A DNA stretch of 64,000 bases from Betaproteobacteria bacterium (lineage in GTDB: Bacteria; Pseudomonadota; Gammaproteobacteria; Burkholderiales; Casimicrobiaceae), in assembly GCA_016717855.1 (NCBI GenBank), contig JADKEV010000028.1, positions 70,201 through 134,200 of the forward strand, given 5' to 3'. The position numbers and the translations under genes were made by a program. The notes under the pieces are model-generated. The model was not told where the DNA came from. It saw only the letters and a program-made list of their open reading frames with translations, and did not search any database. Below are positions 8,181-18,451 of this stretch, piece by piece (the first letter of the stretch is position 1; each line of letters begins with the position of its first letter).

Positions 8181-9430
8181 TCCGGATCGGGAAAGTTGTA
8201 GATGCGCTGGTAGAGCGCGAGCATTTCCGCGCGGTCCGCGGCGGTGGCCTCGTTGAGCGCCTGCGAGGGCGCATGCAGGAATTTGTTGGTCAGCGCGCGG
8301 CTCATCTGCTCGAGAACGGCCGCGGCGTCGGACCCGTTGGACAGGAGGCGCTTCGCCCGTTCGAGCTCGGCACTGCGGATCGCCTCCCCCTGCTCCCGCA
8401 TCGCCTTGAGGGTCGGAACCACGGTTCGCGACTCCAACCACTGCACGAACGACGTCGACTGCGCGACGATGATGGCTTCGGCGTCTTCCACTGCGCCCTG
8501 CCGGAGCTTCAGATTGTCGCGCACCAGGGCGCTGAGGTCGTCCACGCTGTACAGAAAGACGTCGTCGAGCTCGCGCGCCTCGGGCTCGACATCGCGCGGC
8601 ACGGCGAGATCGACAATGAAGATGGGCCGGTGCTTGCGGGCCCTGGCAGCCCGCTCCAGCATGCCCTTGCCCAGTATCGGGAGCGAACTGGCGGTGGACG
8701 TGACGATGATGTCGAAGCGGGCCAGATGCTCGGGCAGTTCCGACAGCGTAATCGCGCTGGCGCCGAACCGGGCCGCCAGCTCCTCGCCGCGCGACAGCGT
8801 CCGGTTCGCGACCGTGATGCTGCGCGGCGTCGCCGCCGCGAAATGCGTGGCGGCCAGCTCGATCATCTCTCCGGCGCCGATCAGCAGCAGGTGTGTCTCC
8901 TCCAGCGTCGGGAAGATCCTCCGCGCCAACTTGACACTGGCTGCCGCCATCGATATCGACGCGCCGCCGATATCGGTATGGGTGCGCACTTCCTTGGCGA
9001 CCGAGTAGGACTTCTGGAAGAGCTTGTTGAGCACCAGGCCCACCGTCCCGGCGGCTTCCGCCGTGCGCACCGCCTGCTTGAGCTGGCCCAGGATCTGTGG
9101 CTCGCCCAGCACCATCGAATCGAGTCCGCTGGCGACACGGAAAGCATGGGTCACGGCCCGTTCGCCGGGGTGGAAGTAGAGGTGGGGCGCCACATGATCG
9201 ATTGCCAGCCGGTGATAGTCGGCCAGCCACTTCGCCACTGCATCGGGCTCCTGCGCATGGCAATAGATTTCGGTGCGGTTGCAGGTCGACAGGATCGCCG
9301 CTTCCTTGGCGATGCGCTTGCCGAACAGGTCCCGGAGCGCTTCCGCCAGGGCATCAACGCCGAACGACACCTGCTCGCGCACGGCGAGCGGAGCGGTCTG
9401 GTGATTGAGGCCTATGGCGTAGAGCGACAT
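8177..9430 (-). CDS. hemA: Glutamyl-tRNA reductase
   Basis: A 417-residue enzyme that reduces glutamyl-tRNA(Glu) to glutamate-1-semialdehyde, the first step of C5 tetrapyrrole synthesis. The catalytic cysteine is Cys50 in ILSTCNRTEIY. The His/Arg-rich GLDSMVLGEPQILGQLK block, the NADPH-binding LLIGAGEMIELA loop and the C-terminal dimerisation helices are all present. A good ribosome binding site (GAGGGAATTC) precedes the ATG at 9430. It heads the hemA-prfA operon. Confidence 0.96.
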   Translation of the reverse strand: MSLYAIGLNHQTAPLAVREQVSFGVDALAEALRDLFGKRIAKEAAILSTCNRTEIYCHAQEPDAVAKWLADYHRLAIDHVAPHLYFHPGERAVTHAFRVASGLDSMVLGEPQILGQLKQAVRTAEAAGTVGLVLNKLFQKSYSVAKEVRTHTDIGGASISMAAASVKLARRIFPTLEETHLLLIGAGEMIELAATHFAAATPRSITVANRTLSRGEELAARFGASAITLSELPEHLARFDIIVTSTASSLPILGKGMLERAARARKHRPIFIVDLAVPRDVEPEARELDDVFLYSVDDLSALVRDNLKLRQGAVEDAEAIIVAQSTSFVQWLESRTVVPTLKAMREQGEAIRSAELERAKRLLSNGSDAAAVLEQMSRALTNKFLHAPSQALNEATAADRAEMLALYQRIYNFPDPE

Positions 9431-9566
9431 GAATTCCCTCTGGAAGAGGCCCGATTTTACTCGATTTCAGGCAATCCCCCGTGCGGTGGTCGCACAACAC
9501 TCATCAAGCTGGCCGGGGACCCGAATCGGCGGCGACGCGCGGCCGGCAGCAGGATTCCGGAGTGGA

Positions 9567-11813
9567 TCAGGGCAGCAATGTGCGGATGTACGACTCGACC
9601 TGCAGCGCCGTTGTCCGCGTGGCGCCGGCGCCAATGGCGCCCTGGATCAGCGACGTTCCGCGCAGGCCGAACAGGTAGCGCACCACCATCAGGCCGTCGG
9701 TCAGCGAGTCGGCCCGCCCGTCGCCATCGACGTCGAGTTTCGGTGCGATGTTGTCGAGAAAGGCCTTCAAGGCGGTCGGATCCGCGCGTGACGCGCCGGC
9801 GCCGATCGCGCCATTGGCCAGGGCGGGACCGCTCATTCCATACAGATAGCGGAGAATCACCATGCCGTCGGTCAGCGCATCGTATTGGCCGTTGAGGTCC
9901 ACATCGATCCTGGCGGGCAGCGAGCCGGACGGAGCAAAGGTCGCACTGACTGTCTTCGCGACGTCGATGCTGACCGTACAGGCGCCGACGCCGGTGCAAC
10001 CGCCGCCCAGCCAGCCGGTGAAGACCCTGCCGCTGCCGGGGGAGGCAGCCAGCGCCATCGAAGATCCGGACGGCGGCGTCGCGGAGCAAGCGCCCGGGCA
10101 GTTGATCCCGGTGCCGGTGACCGTACCGCCCCCGTTGATCACGACGGTGAGCGTCAGCGCTTGCGCATTCGAATTGACGAGGCTGAACGCAAATGGGGCG
10201 GCGACTCTGCCACTCGTGGCTGTGGCCAGGACGGCATAGGATCCGGCGGACCCGTTGGCCGTCGCGTAGACCTGCGCCACGCCGTTGACATCCGTCACTA
10301 CGCTGGCCGCGCTCAGTGTCGCCGAGGCGCCCGCGGCCGGGCTCGAAAAGTCGACCGTGACCCCCGGGACCACCTGGCCGGTGGCGTCCCTGAGCGTGAC
10401 TTTCAGCGGTTGCACGAAAGGTGTGTTGATTCCAGCCGTCTGCACGGATCCCGTCGGGACGCCGACGAAGGGCACCTTGGCCGTCCGCCAGCCCGCGACG
10501 CCCGTCCGGGTGTTGTTCAGCGTCAGCGCGACGTCGTCGATCGCGGTTCCGCAGGCGAGGCCGGTGGGACAGGTGAGCAGCCCCGGATTGGAGAATTTGA
10601 GTTCGCTGACCTTTGCCAGGTAACTCATGATCGTGCCGAAGCACGACGCCCCGCTGCCCGGGTTGCACACGTTCTGACCCTGCGCCGCGTTCCATGTCGC
10701 ATTGCGCACGTTGCCATAGGAGAAAGGGTAGGCGCCCACGCCGAGCGCCACGGTTCCGCCCTGCGTGACGGTCTGGCGGTCGTGCATGGCGCCCATGTTG
10801 TGTCCCAGCTCATGCGGAAACGTCGCGGCCTGGCAATAGAAGCCGGTGCCGTTCACGTCGTTCCCATCGGAGACGACCGCAAACCCGTTATGGCCCTGGC
10901 TGCCGATCGCCGCGCCGTTGCCACCGTAGCCGCCGACCCAGGCGATCCCGCAGCCGACCTGCCCCGGATAGTTGAAGGGCCGCACCAGGACCACGATGTC
11001 CGCACCATAACGCTCACGCAGCGTTCCTTGGACCGGCGCCATCACGCCTATCCCGTTGGTCAGGTTGCCGAGTGCTGTGCCGTTGTCATCGGCTTCAACG
11101 TACGCCACCTCGAGCGCATGCACCAGCCGCACCGTAATGGCGACTTCGCTCGCGACGTATGCCTGATTGGCGATGGCGATCAATTGATCCAGCCGCAACA
11201 GAGCTGCGGCGGTCGAACCTGCGCGCGTGACCATGCCGTGCGTATAGACCAGCAGCACATCGATGGTGGTTTCTGGCGTCGGCGCCGACTTGAGCATGAC
11301 CGGCCGGTTGTCCGCCATCGCGGGTCCGGCAACGGGCGCCGGCGGCGGCTGCACCATCGCGTCCGACTCGACCATCTCCAGCAGGCGCCACCCGGCGGCG
11401 GCGGTGTCGATCAACACGACCTGCGAGTCTTCCGTGGTCACCAGTACGGGGCCATCCGGCGTTTGCACTTCACCGGCCATGCCGGCGGAGCCGTAGGTCA
11501 GCACCGCGACGTAGGTCTTGCCCGCGACGTCGAACTTGCCGATCCAGGTGCGGTTGCCGCTTGAATGTTCTTCGACCCGATCGGCCTGGATCTGATACAG
11601 CCGCCCGCCAGGAAGCGCCAAATCGCCTGATTCGCCGACGACCCAATCTGTCAGGGCCTGGGGCTCGAAGGTGATGGGATGCACGCCTGGGTTCCTGGAC
11701 GCCGCCTTGACCGATTCTGTTGCCGCATCGAGACGCCAGAGCGCGTGCGGCGCAGCGGCAGTTGCACCCAGTGACAGCAGCGCCAGCAGGGACGCGGACA
11801 GCAGTCTCATCAT
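9567..11813 (-). CDS. Secreted zinc metalloprotease with Ig-like, repeat and dockerin-like domains
   Basis: A 748-residue exported protein. A signal peptide (LLSASLLALLSLGATAAA) is followed by a propeptide-like region to about residue 190 and a reprolysin-like catalytic domain with HELGHNMGAMHD, giving zinc ligands His334, His338 and His344 with Glu335 as base; a CFGTIMSY Met-turn follows. Next come a bacterial Ig-like domain (around LKVTLRDATGQVVPGVTVD) and a GWLGGGC-type divergent repeat. The last 110 residues hold two dockerin-like calcium loops (DVDLNGQYDALTDG and DVDGDGRADSLTDG), each followed by an RYLYG/RYLFG helix. Adjacent in-frame ATGs occur at 11813 and 11810. It probably degrades protein outside the cell or anchors to it; substrate unknown. 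Confidence 0.8.
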   Translation of the reverse strand: MMRLLSASLLALLSLGATAAAPHALWRLDAATESVKAASRNPGVHPITFEPQALTDWVVGESGDLALPGGRLYQIQADRVEEHSSGNRTWIGKFDVAGKTYVAVLTYGSAGMAGEVQTPDGPVLVTTEDSQVVLIDTAAAGWRLLEMVESDAMVQPPPAPVAGPAMADNRPVMLKSAPTPETTIDVLLVYTHGMVTRAGSTAAALLRLDQLIAIANQAYVASEVAITVRLVHALEVAYVEADDNGTALGNLTNGIGVMAPVQGTLRERYGADIVVLVRPFNYPGQVGCGIAWVGGYGGNGAAIGSQGHNGFAVVSDGNDVNGTGFYCQAATFPHELGHNMGAMHDRQTVTQGGTVALGVGAYPFSYGNVRNATWNAAQGQNVCNPGSGASCFGTIMSYLAKVSELKFSNPGLLTCPTGLACGTAIDDVALTLNNTRTGVAGWRTAKVPFVGVPTGSVQTAGINTPFVQPLKVTLRDATGQVVPGVTVDFSSPAAGASATLSAASVVTDVNGVAQVYATANGSAGSYAVLATATSGRVAAPFAFSLVNSNAQALTLTVVINGGGTVTGTGINCPGACSATPPSGSSMALAASPGSGRVFTGWLGGGCTGVGACTVSIDVAKTVSATFAPSGSLPARIDVDLNGQYDALTDGMVILRYLYGMSGPALANGAIGAGASRADPTALKAFLDNIAPKLDVDGDGRADSLTDGLMVVRYLFGLRGTSLIQGAIGAGATRTTALQVESYIRTLLP

Positions 11814-12095
11814 GCGAAGACCACGTGCGGGGGCAAGTTTGCGGTATGCGTTCACGACATTGGGCTCAAAAAAAGGGCGGGTGCCACCTTGCGCAGTCAG
11901 GCTTGACCGGCAGGTATCCAGTGTCGAAGGTTGGCGTGGGCTCATACTTAGTACTTTCGCATCGCCACCGCGGACCGTGAATCCGGTCTTTTACCTAGTG
12001 CGCCGCCCGTTGCGGCGCCGGATCAGAGGTCCTTGGATGTCACCAGCCGTACGCCCGATCGCGCCGGCCCCCGGAGCGGAATCGGTGCCAACCTC
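11814..12095. other. Gap between the metalloprotease and groESL with no gene
   Basis: About 280 bases hold the divergent leaders of the protease gene and groES. No coding frame with codon character was found. An A-rich stretch (CAAAAAAAGGG) near 11870 and a weak hairpin (GACCG/CGGTC followed by four T, 11973-11992) are visible. The protease promoter must lie here but no clear boxes were recognised. Confidence 0.5.
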
Positions 12096-12124
12096 TTGCT
12101 TTTCTTGTTCTCCGGCACTATTAT
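12096..12124 (+). promoter_or_regulatory. Sigma70-type promoter of groESL
   Basis: TTGCTT at 12096-12101 and TATTAT at 12119-12124 are 17 bases apart. The -10 box abuts the CIRCE element, so repressor bound at CIRCE would block open-complex formation or early elongation. Confidence 0.65.
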
Positions 12125-12150
12125 TAGCACTCGCCGGCGTTGAGTGCTAA
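12124..12150. promoter_or_regulatory. CIRCE operator (HrcA binding site)
   Basis: A perfect match to the CIRCE inverted repeat: TTAGCACTC, nine spacer bases, GAGTGCTAA. It lies about 100 bases before groES and directly after the promoter -10 box. In bacteria with this element the HrcA repressor, folded by GroEL, shuts groESL off in the absence of heat stress. hrcA itself is not in the window. Confidence 0.97.
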
Positions 12151-12249
12151 CATCCTGACCCTTTCGGGGCTGTTTCCTCTCCGCCGCGTTGTTTTTCACC
12201 GGCTGCCACACTGCTTGCGGCCGTTCCGATCAAATCAAGGAGTCACACA

Positions 12250-12537
12250 ATGAAGATTCGTCCTCTGAACGATCGCGTGATCGTCAAACGCCTCGAAGAT
12301 GAACGCAAGACCGCCGGCGGGATCGTCATCCCCGACACGGCGGCCGAGAAACCCTCGCAAGGCGAGGTTGTCGCGGTAGGTCCAGGCAAGCTAGACGACG
12401 CCGGCAAGGTCATCGCCATGGGCGTGAAGGTCGGCGACAAGATCCTGTTCGGCAAGTACTCGGGCACCGAATTCAAGCTCGACGGCAACGACTACTTGCA
12501 CATGCGGGAAGACGACATCATCGGCGTCGTCGCCTGA
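12250..12537 (+). CDS. groES: Co-chaperonin GroES
   Basis: A 95-residue Hsp10 with the usual MKIRPLNDRVIVKR start, the mobile loop around KTAGGIVIPDTAAEKPSQG and the C-terminal MREDDIIGV. Seven copies cap the GroEL ring. AAGGAG lies just upstream of the ATG. It is the first gene of a two-gene heat-shock operon controlled by CIRCE. Confidence 0.98.
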   Translation: MKIRPLNDRVIVKRLEDERKTAGGIVIPDTAAEKPSQGEVVAVGPGKLDDAGKVIAMGVKVGDKILFGKYSGTEFKLDGNDYLHMREDDIIGVVA

Positions 12538-12578
12538 ACCCCGGCGCATTCGCCTCAATCTGAATCCAGGAGATACAC

Positions 12579-14225
<1,647 letters not shown>

Positions 14226-14253
14226 TGCAGCAACCCGGCCGCAAGGCCACGGG

Positions 14254-14280
14254 AAAGCCCCGCCTCGGCGGGGCTTTCTT
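14254..14280 (+). terminator. Rho-independent terminator of groESL
   Basis: AAAGCCCCGCC, a two-base TC loop and GGCGGGGCTTT form an 11-bp GC-rich stem followed by CTT, 29 bases after the groEL stop. Confidence 0.85.
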
Positions 14281-14590
14281 GTTTCCGGAACGCGGCGCGT
14301 ACTCGCGCAAGCATGCCGCGGCTTGCCGCATCGCGGCCCGCGGACGTATCCCTGCCCAACCTGGATTCCCTGTCCAGTTCAATACCCTCCGCCTCCATTC
14401 AGCACCCGCATGCTCTGGATTGCGCACCAGTATCCATGGCGATCGTCCCCGCGAGGTGAGCGGTGCCGGCCATCGGTATCCACTACAATCCGGGTATTCA
14501 ATCGAAAGTGAATGACATGTCCGCACTCGCCCCCCTGCATTCCGCCTGGTCCCCGCGGTTGCCGAGTATGCGAACTGCGCCGCGGACTCG
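14281..14590. other. Gene-free stretch between groEL and the HD hydrolase
   Basis: About 310 bases with no frame that resembles a known protein. A possible -10 box (TACAAT, 14484-14489) lies about 100 bases before the next gene, but no good -35 box accompanies it. Confidence 0.4.
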
Positions 14591-15172
14591 GTGAAGCCCA
14601 TGCCGACCGCAATGCCCTTGTTCATCGAAGCCCTTGCGTTCGCCGCGGACAAGCATCGTGACCATCGCCGCAAGAATGCCGCGGCTTCTCCCTACATCAA
14701 CCACCCGATCGCGCTCGCGCACGTCCTGATCGGCGAAGGAGGCATCGCCGAAACGCCGGTGCTGTGCGCAGCGATACTGCACGACACCGTCGAGGACACC
14801 CAGACGACGTTTGCCGAGCTGGAGGAGCGTTTCGGGGCCGAGATCGCTGGCATTGTCCGCGAAGTCACCGACGACAAGGAGTTGCCGAAGTCGCGGCGCA
14901 AGGAACTGCAGGTGGAACATGCGCCGCACCTCTCGCGCGGCGCCAGGTTGGTGAAGCTGGCCGACAAGATCTGCAATCTGCGCGACGTCGCCGACGACCC
15001 GCCAGCGAGCTGGTCGCGGGAAAGGCGTGTCGAATACTTCGAATGGGCCCGGCGCGTCATCGATGGGCTGCGCGGCACGCATCCGGCGCTGGAAGCGACC
15101 TTCGACGCCGTCTACAGGCGCGGACTGTCGCTCGCGGAAACGAGCGCCGCGCCCGTCAAGACCTACCACTGA
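14591..15172 (+). CDS. HD-domain protein, MESH1-like (p)ppGpp hydrolase
   Basis: An HD-superfamily phosphohydrolase of up to 193 residues, resembling the stand-alone hydrolase half of SpoT (MESH1-type). The metal-binding residues are in KHRDHRRK, the HD pair in AAILHDTVEDTQTT and the second Asp in ARLVKLADKICNLRDV. In MESH1 enzymes this site removes the 3'-pyrophosphate of (p)ppGpp or hydrolyses NADPH; activity here is inferred. Start may be GTG 14591, ATG 14600 or ATG 14612. It stands alone downstream of groEL and converges on the dehalogenase-like gene. Confidence 0.8.
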   Translation: MKPMPTAMPLFIEALAFAADKHRDHRRKNAAASPYINHPIALAHVLIGEGGIAETPVLCAAILHDTVEDTQTTFAELEERFGAEIAGIVREVTDDKELPKSRRKELQVEHAPHLSRGARLVKLADKICNLRDVADDPPASWSRERRVEYFEWARRVIDGLRGTHPALEATFDAVYRRGLSLAETSAAPVKTYH

Positions 15173-15220
15173 GCCCGAGCGGCTGTGCGCTGCGCGCACC
15201 GGCCGGACGGGCGGTACCTG

Positions 15221-16138
15221 TCACGAACCGGAAAGGAACGGGAGGAGTTCCGCCAGCAGCAGATCCGGCACTTCCTCCGGAATATAGTGCCCCGAGGGCA
15301 GCGTCTTGCCGCGGACGTCGGTCGCGACCGCGCTCCAGTCGGCGAGCGGCTTGAACAGCCGGTGCACGACGCCCCGCTCCCCCCACAGCGCCAGCAGCGG
15401 ACACGTTATCTTGTCAGCCAGGTCGGCGCGATCATGCTCGAGATCGATGCCCGCCGCCGCACGATAGTCCTCACAGGTCGCATGGATGGCGGCCGGGTCG
15501 GCATAGCACCGTTCGTACTCCGCATACGCGGCGGGCGCGAATTGGGTGTGGCCCATGCTGCCCCAGCCGCCGGTTTTCCAGCGCAGGTAGAACCTCGGGT
15601 CGAGTCCGATCAGCGTCTCAGGCTGCGGCGCGGGCTGGATCAGGAAGAACCAGTGATAATAGGCCTGCGCGAACGCCATGTCGGTCTGCTCGTACATCGT
15701 GAGGGTCGGGGAGATGTCCAGCACGCAAAGCCTGCTGACGCGCTCCCTGTGATCGCGCGCCATCCGGTGCGCGACCCGCCCGCCGCGATCGTGGCCCACC
15801 ACGGCGAAGCGCGTGAAGCCGAGCGCTTCCATCAGGCGCACCTGGTCCAGCGCCATCACGCGCTTCGAATAGTTGGCGTGGTCGGGCGACCCGGCGGGCT
15901 TGCTCGAGTCGCCGTAACCGCGCAGGTCGGCGCAAACGACGGTATGGCGCTCCGCAAGTTGCTGCGCGACTTTGTGCCATATCGCATGCGTCTGCGGATA
16001 GCCATGGAGCAGCAGCACGGGCGGGCCGGAACCGCCATGCGCGCAATGAACGACGATATCCTCGCCGGCGTCACCGACCGGCACCGTGCTGTGCGCAAAG
16101 CCCGGAAACAACTCGATCTGCGCCGTATTCACTCCCAT
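15221..16138 (-). CDS. Alpha/beta hydrolase, fluoroacetate dehalogenase-like
   Basis: A 305-residue alpha/beta hydrolase. The nucleophile Asp117 is in VVGHDRGGRVAHRMARDH, which also gives the two substrate-binding arginines Arg118 and Arg121; Asp141 (DISPT) and His284 (SGHYIPEE) complete the triad. His162-Trp163 in YYHWFFLIQP, with Tyr225, matches the halide/fluoride pocket of fluoroacetate dehalogenases. The spacing of these residues follows that enzyme closely. It would hydrolyse haloacetates to glycolate. ATG 16138 is chosen; a GTG at 16147 is also possible. No haloacid transporter or regulator is nearby. An epoxide hydrolase is less likely, because the HW pair and double Arg are dehalogenase traits. 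Confidence 0.78.
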   Translation of the reverse strand: MGVNTAQIELFPGFAHSTVPVGDAGEDIVVHCAHGGSGPPVLLLHGYPQTHAIWHKVAQQLAERHTVVCADLRGYGDSSKPAGSPDHANYSKRVMALDQVRLMEALGFTRFAVVGHDRGGRVAHRMARDHRERVSRLCVLDISPTLTMYEQTDMAFAQAYYHWFFLIQPAPQPETLIGLDPRFYLRWKTGGWGSMGHTQFAPAAYAEYERCYADPAAIHATCEDYRAAAGIDLEHDRADLADKITCPLLALWGERGVVHRLFKPLADWSAVATDVRGKTLPSGHYIPEEVPDLLLAELLPFLSGS

Positions 16139-16218
16139 GGCCAACACCCCCGGTTGCGCAAGCCCGCGCTTTGCTGATTGTCGCGCCGATGATGGCCGAG
16201 TTGCCTCGATGCGTCAAC

Positions 16219-16246
16219 GATGGCTGGTATGCGATGGCTGGTATGC
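16219..16246 (+). repeat. Tandem 14-bp duplication
   Basis: GATGGCTGGTATGC occurs twice back to back in the gap between the dehalogenase-like gene and the DUF2007 gene. It looks like a recent slippage or duplication and has no obvious function. Confidence 0.75.
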
Positions 16247-16291
16247 ATGGCATACGGGTCCGCCGCGCCGGACGCGACTGAATGCGGCGCG

Positions 16292-16612
16292 TCAACCCGG
16301 CCGCCGTTCCCGGCCGCATTTCCAGCAGGCCGTGAACTGTCCAGCGTGGACTTCGCCACATTGCTCGCAACGCCAGGGGGCAGCCTTGCCCACGGTGGGG
16401 CGCTCATACTCGGCAATCAGTGACCTGGCATTCGGGCCCTGGGCGGGGTCGCCGATCCAGACACTCGGCATGGTCTCGACGGTGATCGGCAGTTCGCCGT
16501 ACCCACCGGCCAGGTACTGCCCCCGGACCTCCGCCTTGATACCCGCGGCATTGAGCATGCCGCTGACGATATGCGCTTCGGTGACGTTGCGGGCGACGAA
16601 AATTCTTTGCAC
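16292..16612 (-). CDS. DUF2007 signal-transducing-type protein with zinc ribbon
   Basis: A 106-residue protein starting at GTG 16612, placed by the strong GAGGAGG ribosome binding site just upstream. Residues 1-70 form the DUF2007 domain (RIFVARNVTEAHIVSGMLNA, GQYLAGGYGELP, VWIGD, ARSLIAEYE). The C-terminus holds two CxxC pairs (CEQCGEV and CWKCGRE) that form a zinc ribbon. Function in the family is not established. It lies downstream of ilvD on the same strand with an 83-base gap. No ATG start fits the domain. Confidence 0.8.
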   Translation of the reverse strand: MQRIFVARNVTEAHIVSGMLNAAGIKAEVRGQYLAGGYGELPITVETMPSVWIGDPAQGPNARSLIAEYERPTVGKAAPWRCEQCGEVHAGQFTACWKCGRERRPG

Positions 16613-16695
16613 TGGCGTCCTCCTCGCATGAACACGGTGCGCGGGGTTGTCATCCCCGCAGTCAGTCGCTCCCCGCGCGAGGTTTTCCGCTCCGG

Positions 16696-18375
16696 TCAGA
16701 ACCGGTCGGTGACGGCCCCGTAACTCGCGGTCGACGTCAACCTGGCGAACTTCGCGAGCACGCCGCGGGTGTATCGCGGCGGCGGCTGTTTCCAGGCGGC
16801 GCGCCGCGCGGCGATTTCGGCGTCGCTCACATTGAGCTGGACCAGGCGCTGATGCGCGTCGATGGTGACCGAATCGCCCTCGACGACCAGGCCGATGGTG
16901 CCGCCCACATAGGCTTCGGGCGCGACGTGCCCCACCACCATGCCCCACGTGCCGCCCGAAAAACGCCCATCGGTGATCATCCCCACCGATTCGCCCAGGC
17001 CCTGGCCCACCAGCGCGCTGGTGGGCGCCAGCATCTCGCGCATGCCGGGACCGCCCTTTGGCCCCTCGTAACGGATGATCATCACGTCGCCCGGCTTGAT
17101 CTGTTGCCCCATGATCGCCGCCATCGCCGCATCCTCGGAGTCGAACACCCGCGCCGGACCGGTCATCACCGGGTTCTTCAGGCCCGTGATCTTGGCCACG
17201 CAGCCCTCTTCGGCGAGGTTGCCTTTCAGGATCGCCAGGTGGCCTTGCGCATAGAGTGCATCGTGAATCGTCTTGATCACCGGCTGGTCGGCGCGCGGCT
17301 GATCGGGAATCCCCGCGAGTTCTTCGGCCAGCGTCCTGCCGGTGATGGTCAGGCAGTCGCCGTGCAACAGACCGGCATTGAGCAGTATTTTCAGGACCTG
17401 CGGAATGCCGCCGGCCCGATGCAAGTCGGTGGCGACATACTGACCCGACGGCTTCAGGTCGCACAGGACCGGCACGCGCTGCCTGACGCGCTCGAAATCG
17501 TCGATGGTCCATTCGACTTCCGCCGAATGCGCGATCGCCAGGTAGTGCAGGACCGCATTGGTCGAGCCGCCGATGGCCATGATGCACGCGACGGCGTTCT
17601 CGATCGACTTGCGGTTGATGATGTCGCGGGACTTGATGCCCTTCTTCACCGCTTCGACCAGCACCCGGGCGGACTGCGCGGCAGAGGCGGTCTTTTCCTC
17701 GTCGGGATTGGCCATCGTCGAGGACCCGAGCAGCGACATCCCCAGCGCTTCGAACGACGAACTCATGGTGTTTGCCGTGTACATGCCGCCGCACGAGCCG
17801 GAGCCGGGCACCGCGCACTGCTCGACCGCGTCGAAGTCCTCGGTGTTCATCTGTCCGGTGGTGAACTGGCCGACGGCCTCGAACACGCTGACGATGGTCA
17901 GGTCCTTGCCCTTGTAGTGGCCGGGCTTGATCGTGCCGCCATAGACGTAGATGCCGGGGACGTTCATCCGCGCCAGCGCCATCATGCCCCCGGGCATGTT
18001 CTTGTCGCAGCCGCCGATGACCAGCATCCCGTCCATCCACTGGCCGTTGCCCGCCGTTTCGATGCAGTCGGCGATCACCTCGCGCGAGATCAGCGAGTAC
18101 TTCATGCCTTCGGTGCCCATCGACATGCCGTCCGAGATCGTCGGCGTCCCGAAGGTCTGGGGATTGCCACCGGCCCCCCGGACGGCGTCGACCGCCGCGT
18201 CGGCCAGCTTCTGCAAACCGGAATTGCAGGGCGTGATCGTCGAGTGCCCGTTGGCGATGCCTATCATCGGCTTGTCGAAATCGGATTTCTTGTACCCCAT
18301 CGCGTAGTACATGGAGCGATTGGGCGCGCGTGCGACGCCTTGGGTGATGGCCTTGGAGCGTTCGTTGTAGGGCAT
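16696..18375 (-). CDS. ilvD: Dihydroxy-acid dehydratase
   Basis: A 559-residue IlvD/Edd-family Fe-S dehydratase, converting 2,3-dihydroxy-isovalerate (or -3-methylvalerate) to the 2-keto acid in valine and isoleucine synthesis. Typical features include SMYYAMGYKKSDFDKP near the N-terminus, the Fe-S cysteines in TPCNSGLQ, GGCDKNMPG and PGSGSCGGMYTANTM, and the C-terminal GLGESVGMITDGRFSGGT. Length fits IlvD better than Edd. It is divergent from lgt across a gap of 76 bases. Confidence 0.95.
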   Translation of the reverse strand: MPYNERSKAITQGVARAPNRSMYYAMGYKKSDFDKPMIGIANGHSTITPCNSGLQKLADAAVDAVRGAGGNPQTFGTPTISDGMSMGTEGMKYSLISREVIADCIETAGNGQWMDGMLVIGGCDKNMPGGMMALARMNVPGIYVYGGTIKPGHYKGKDLTIVSVFEAVGQFTTGQMNTEDFDAVEQCAVPGSGSCGGMYTANTMSSSFEALGMSLLGSSTMANPDEEKTASAAQSARVLVEAVKKGIKSRDIINRKSIENAVACIMAIGGSTNAVLHYLAIAHSAEVEWTIDDFERVRQRVPVLCDLKPSGQYVATDLHRAGGIPQVLKILLNAGLLHGDCLTITGRTLAEELAGIPDQPRADQPVIKTIHDALYAQGHLAILKGNLAEEGCVAKITGLKNPVMTGPARVFDSEDAAMAAIMGQQIKPGDVMIIRYEGPKGGPGMREMLAPTSALVGQGLGESVGMITDGRFSGGTWGMVVGHVAPEAYVGGTIGLVVEGDSVTIDAHQRLVQLNVSDAEIAARRAAWKQPPPRYTRGVLAKFARLTSTASYGAVTDRF

Positions 18376-18451
18376 GACAGGTTCCTCGGAGTCGGCAGTG
18401 TGCGGAAGGTATAATCAGCCGGTCATTTTAACCCACTGGCGACACCGCCCG

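Noticed and set aside
9457..10695. Minus-strand frame of 412 codons overlapping the metalloprotease
   Set aside because: It is an out-of-phase shadow of the protease gene, with Arg/Gly-rich composition.
11973..11992. Terminator-like hairpin GACCG/CGGTC plus four T upstream of groES
   Set aside because: The stem is only five base pairs and no gene ends upstream on that strand.
16613..18040. Upstream extension of the DUF2007 frame into ilvD
   Set aside because: The extension is antisense-free but out of phase with ilvD; the strong ribosome binding site before GTG 16612 marks the true start.
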